This document shows, piece by piece, positions 6,774 through 6,838 of a DNA stretch of 6,838 nt. Below the pieces are notes generated by a model. It worked only from the letters and a program-made list of their open reading frames with translations, made no database searches and was not told the origin of the DNA. The position numbers and the translations under genes were made by a program. The stretch covers positions 1 through 6,838 of the forward strand of contig CALMAR010000283.1 in assembly GCA_937859855.1 (NCBI GenBank), given 5' to 3'. The stretch comes from an uncultured Kineosporia sp. GTDB taxonomy: Bacteria; Actinomycetota; Actinomycetes; Actinomycetales; Kineosporiaceae. Positions within the stretch are counted from its first letter, which is position 1. Each line of letters opens with the position of its first letter.

Positions 6774-6838
6774 GGGGCGGCCGGGGGGGGGGGGCGCCCC
6801 CCCATTTTGAGGGGCGCCGGGGGGGCCGCGAGGGGGCG
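6774..6838. repeat. Low-complexity G-rich tract at the window end
   Basis: After the qcrB stop the sequence becomes runs of G and C, including 12 G in a row at 6783-6794 and 7 C at 6797-6803. Nothing codes here. The composition breaks sharply from the rest of the window and is more likely sequencing or assembly noise at a contig end than real structure, though G-rich DNA able to form quadruplexes is possible. Confidence 0.6.
6793..6818 (+). terminator. GC-rich hairpin downstream of qcrB, possible terminator
   Basis: GGCGCCCC (6793-6800) and GGGGCGCC (6811-6818) are perfect complements around a 10-base loop. It starts 36 bases after the qcrB stop, a fitting place for the operon terminator. 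No T-run follows. It also sits inside a G/C homopolymer tract at the contig edge, so the exact bases may be unreliable. Confidence 0.3.

Noticed and set aside
1..6838. CRISPR array, tRNA/rRNA gene, transposase or phage gene
   Set aside because: I saw no spaced repeats, no RNA-gene signature and no mobile-element motif on either strand. The window is a conserved housekeeping locus.

Overview
This is a high-GC window whose gene content and order point to an actinomycete (Actinomycetia). The layout is a DEDDh-exonuclease/UvrC-like gene, then trpD on the opposite strand, then a divergent ctaE-qcrC-qcrA-qcrB cluster. This matches the order I recall around Rv2191-Rv2196 of Mycobacterium tuberculosis and its relatives. 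The genus cannot be set from sequence alone. One extra gene, a receiver-like protein between trpD and ctaE, is absent from the mycobacterial version as I remember it. The window ends in a low-complexity G-rich tract and opens inside a gene, so it looks like a whole small contig from a draft or metagenomic assembly.

Left part (1-2198). The 3' end of a plus-strand exonuclease/UvrC-like gene converges on trpD (anthranilate phosphoribosyltransferase, tryptophan synthesis), with 23 bp between the two stop codons. trpD is the second gene of a leftward pair. The first gene of the pair encodes a 201-residue protein with a disordered N-terminal tail and a degenerate response-regulator receiver domain. 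The pair is separated by 23 bp and is probably co-transcribed.

Middle (2199-2523). A 325-bp divergent intergenic region should hold the promoters for both the leftward pair and the rightward respiratory operon. I see short inverted repeats and GTTAC-like words in it, but no strong consensus promoter.

Right part (2524-6756). ctaE (cytochrome aa3 oxidase subunit III), qcrC (di-heme cytochrome c), qcrA (three-helix Rieske protein) and qcrB (cytochrome b) all read rightward with tight spacing, and qcrA and qcrB overlap by 4 bp. Together they encode the actinobacterial cytochrome bcc complex plus one subunit of its partner aa3 oxidase. In this group the two complexes form a III2IV2 supercomplex: menaquinol is oxidised at QcrB, electrons pass through the Rieske cluster of QcrA to the two QcrC hemes, and from there to the oxidase without a soluble cytochrome c. 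The other oxidase subunits (CtaC, CtaD, CtaF) are not here.

All key cofactor-binding residues are present, and the window is essentially a conserved housekeeping locus. I found no undescribed system. The points most worth a second look are the degenerate receiver gene beside the respiratory operon, an insertion in a CtaE loop, the possibly leaderless GTG start of ctaE, and the odd G-rich end of the contig.
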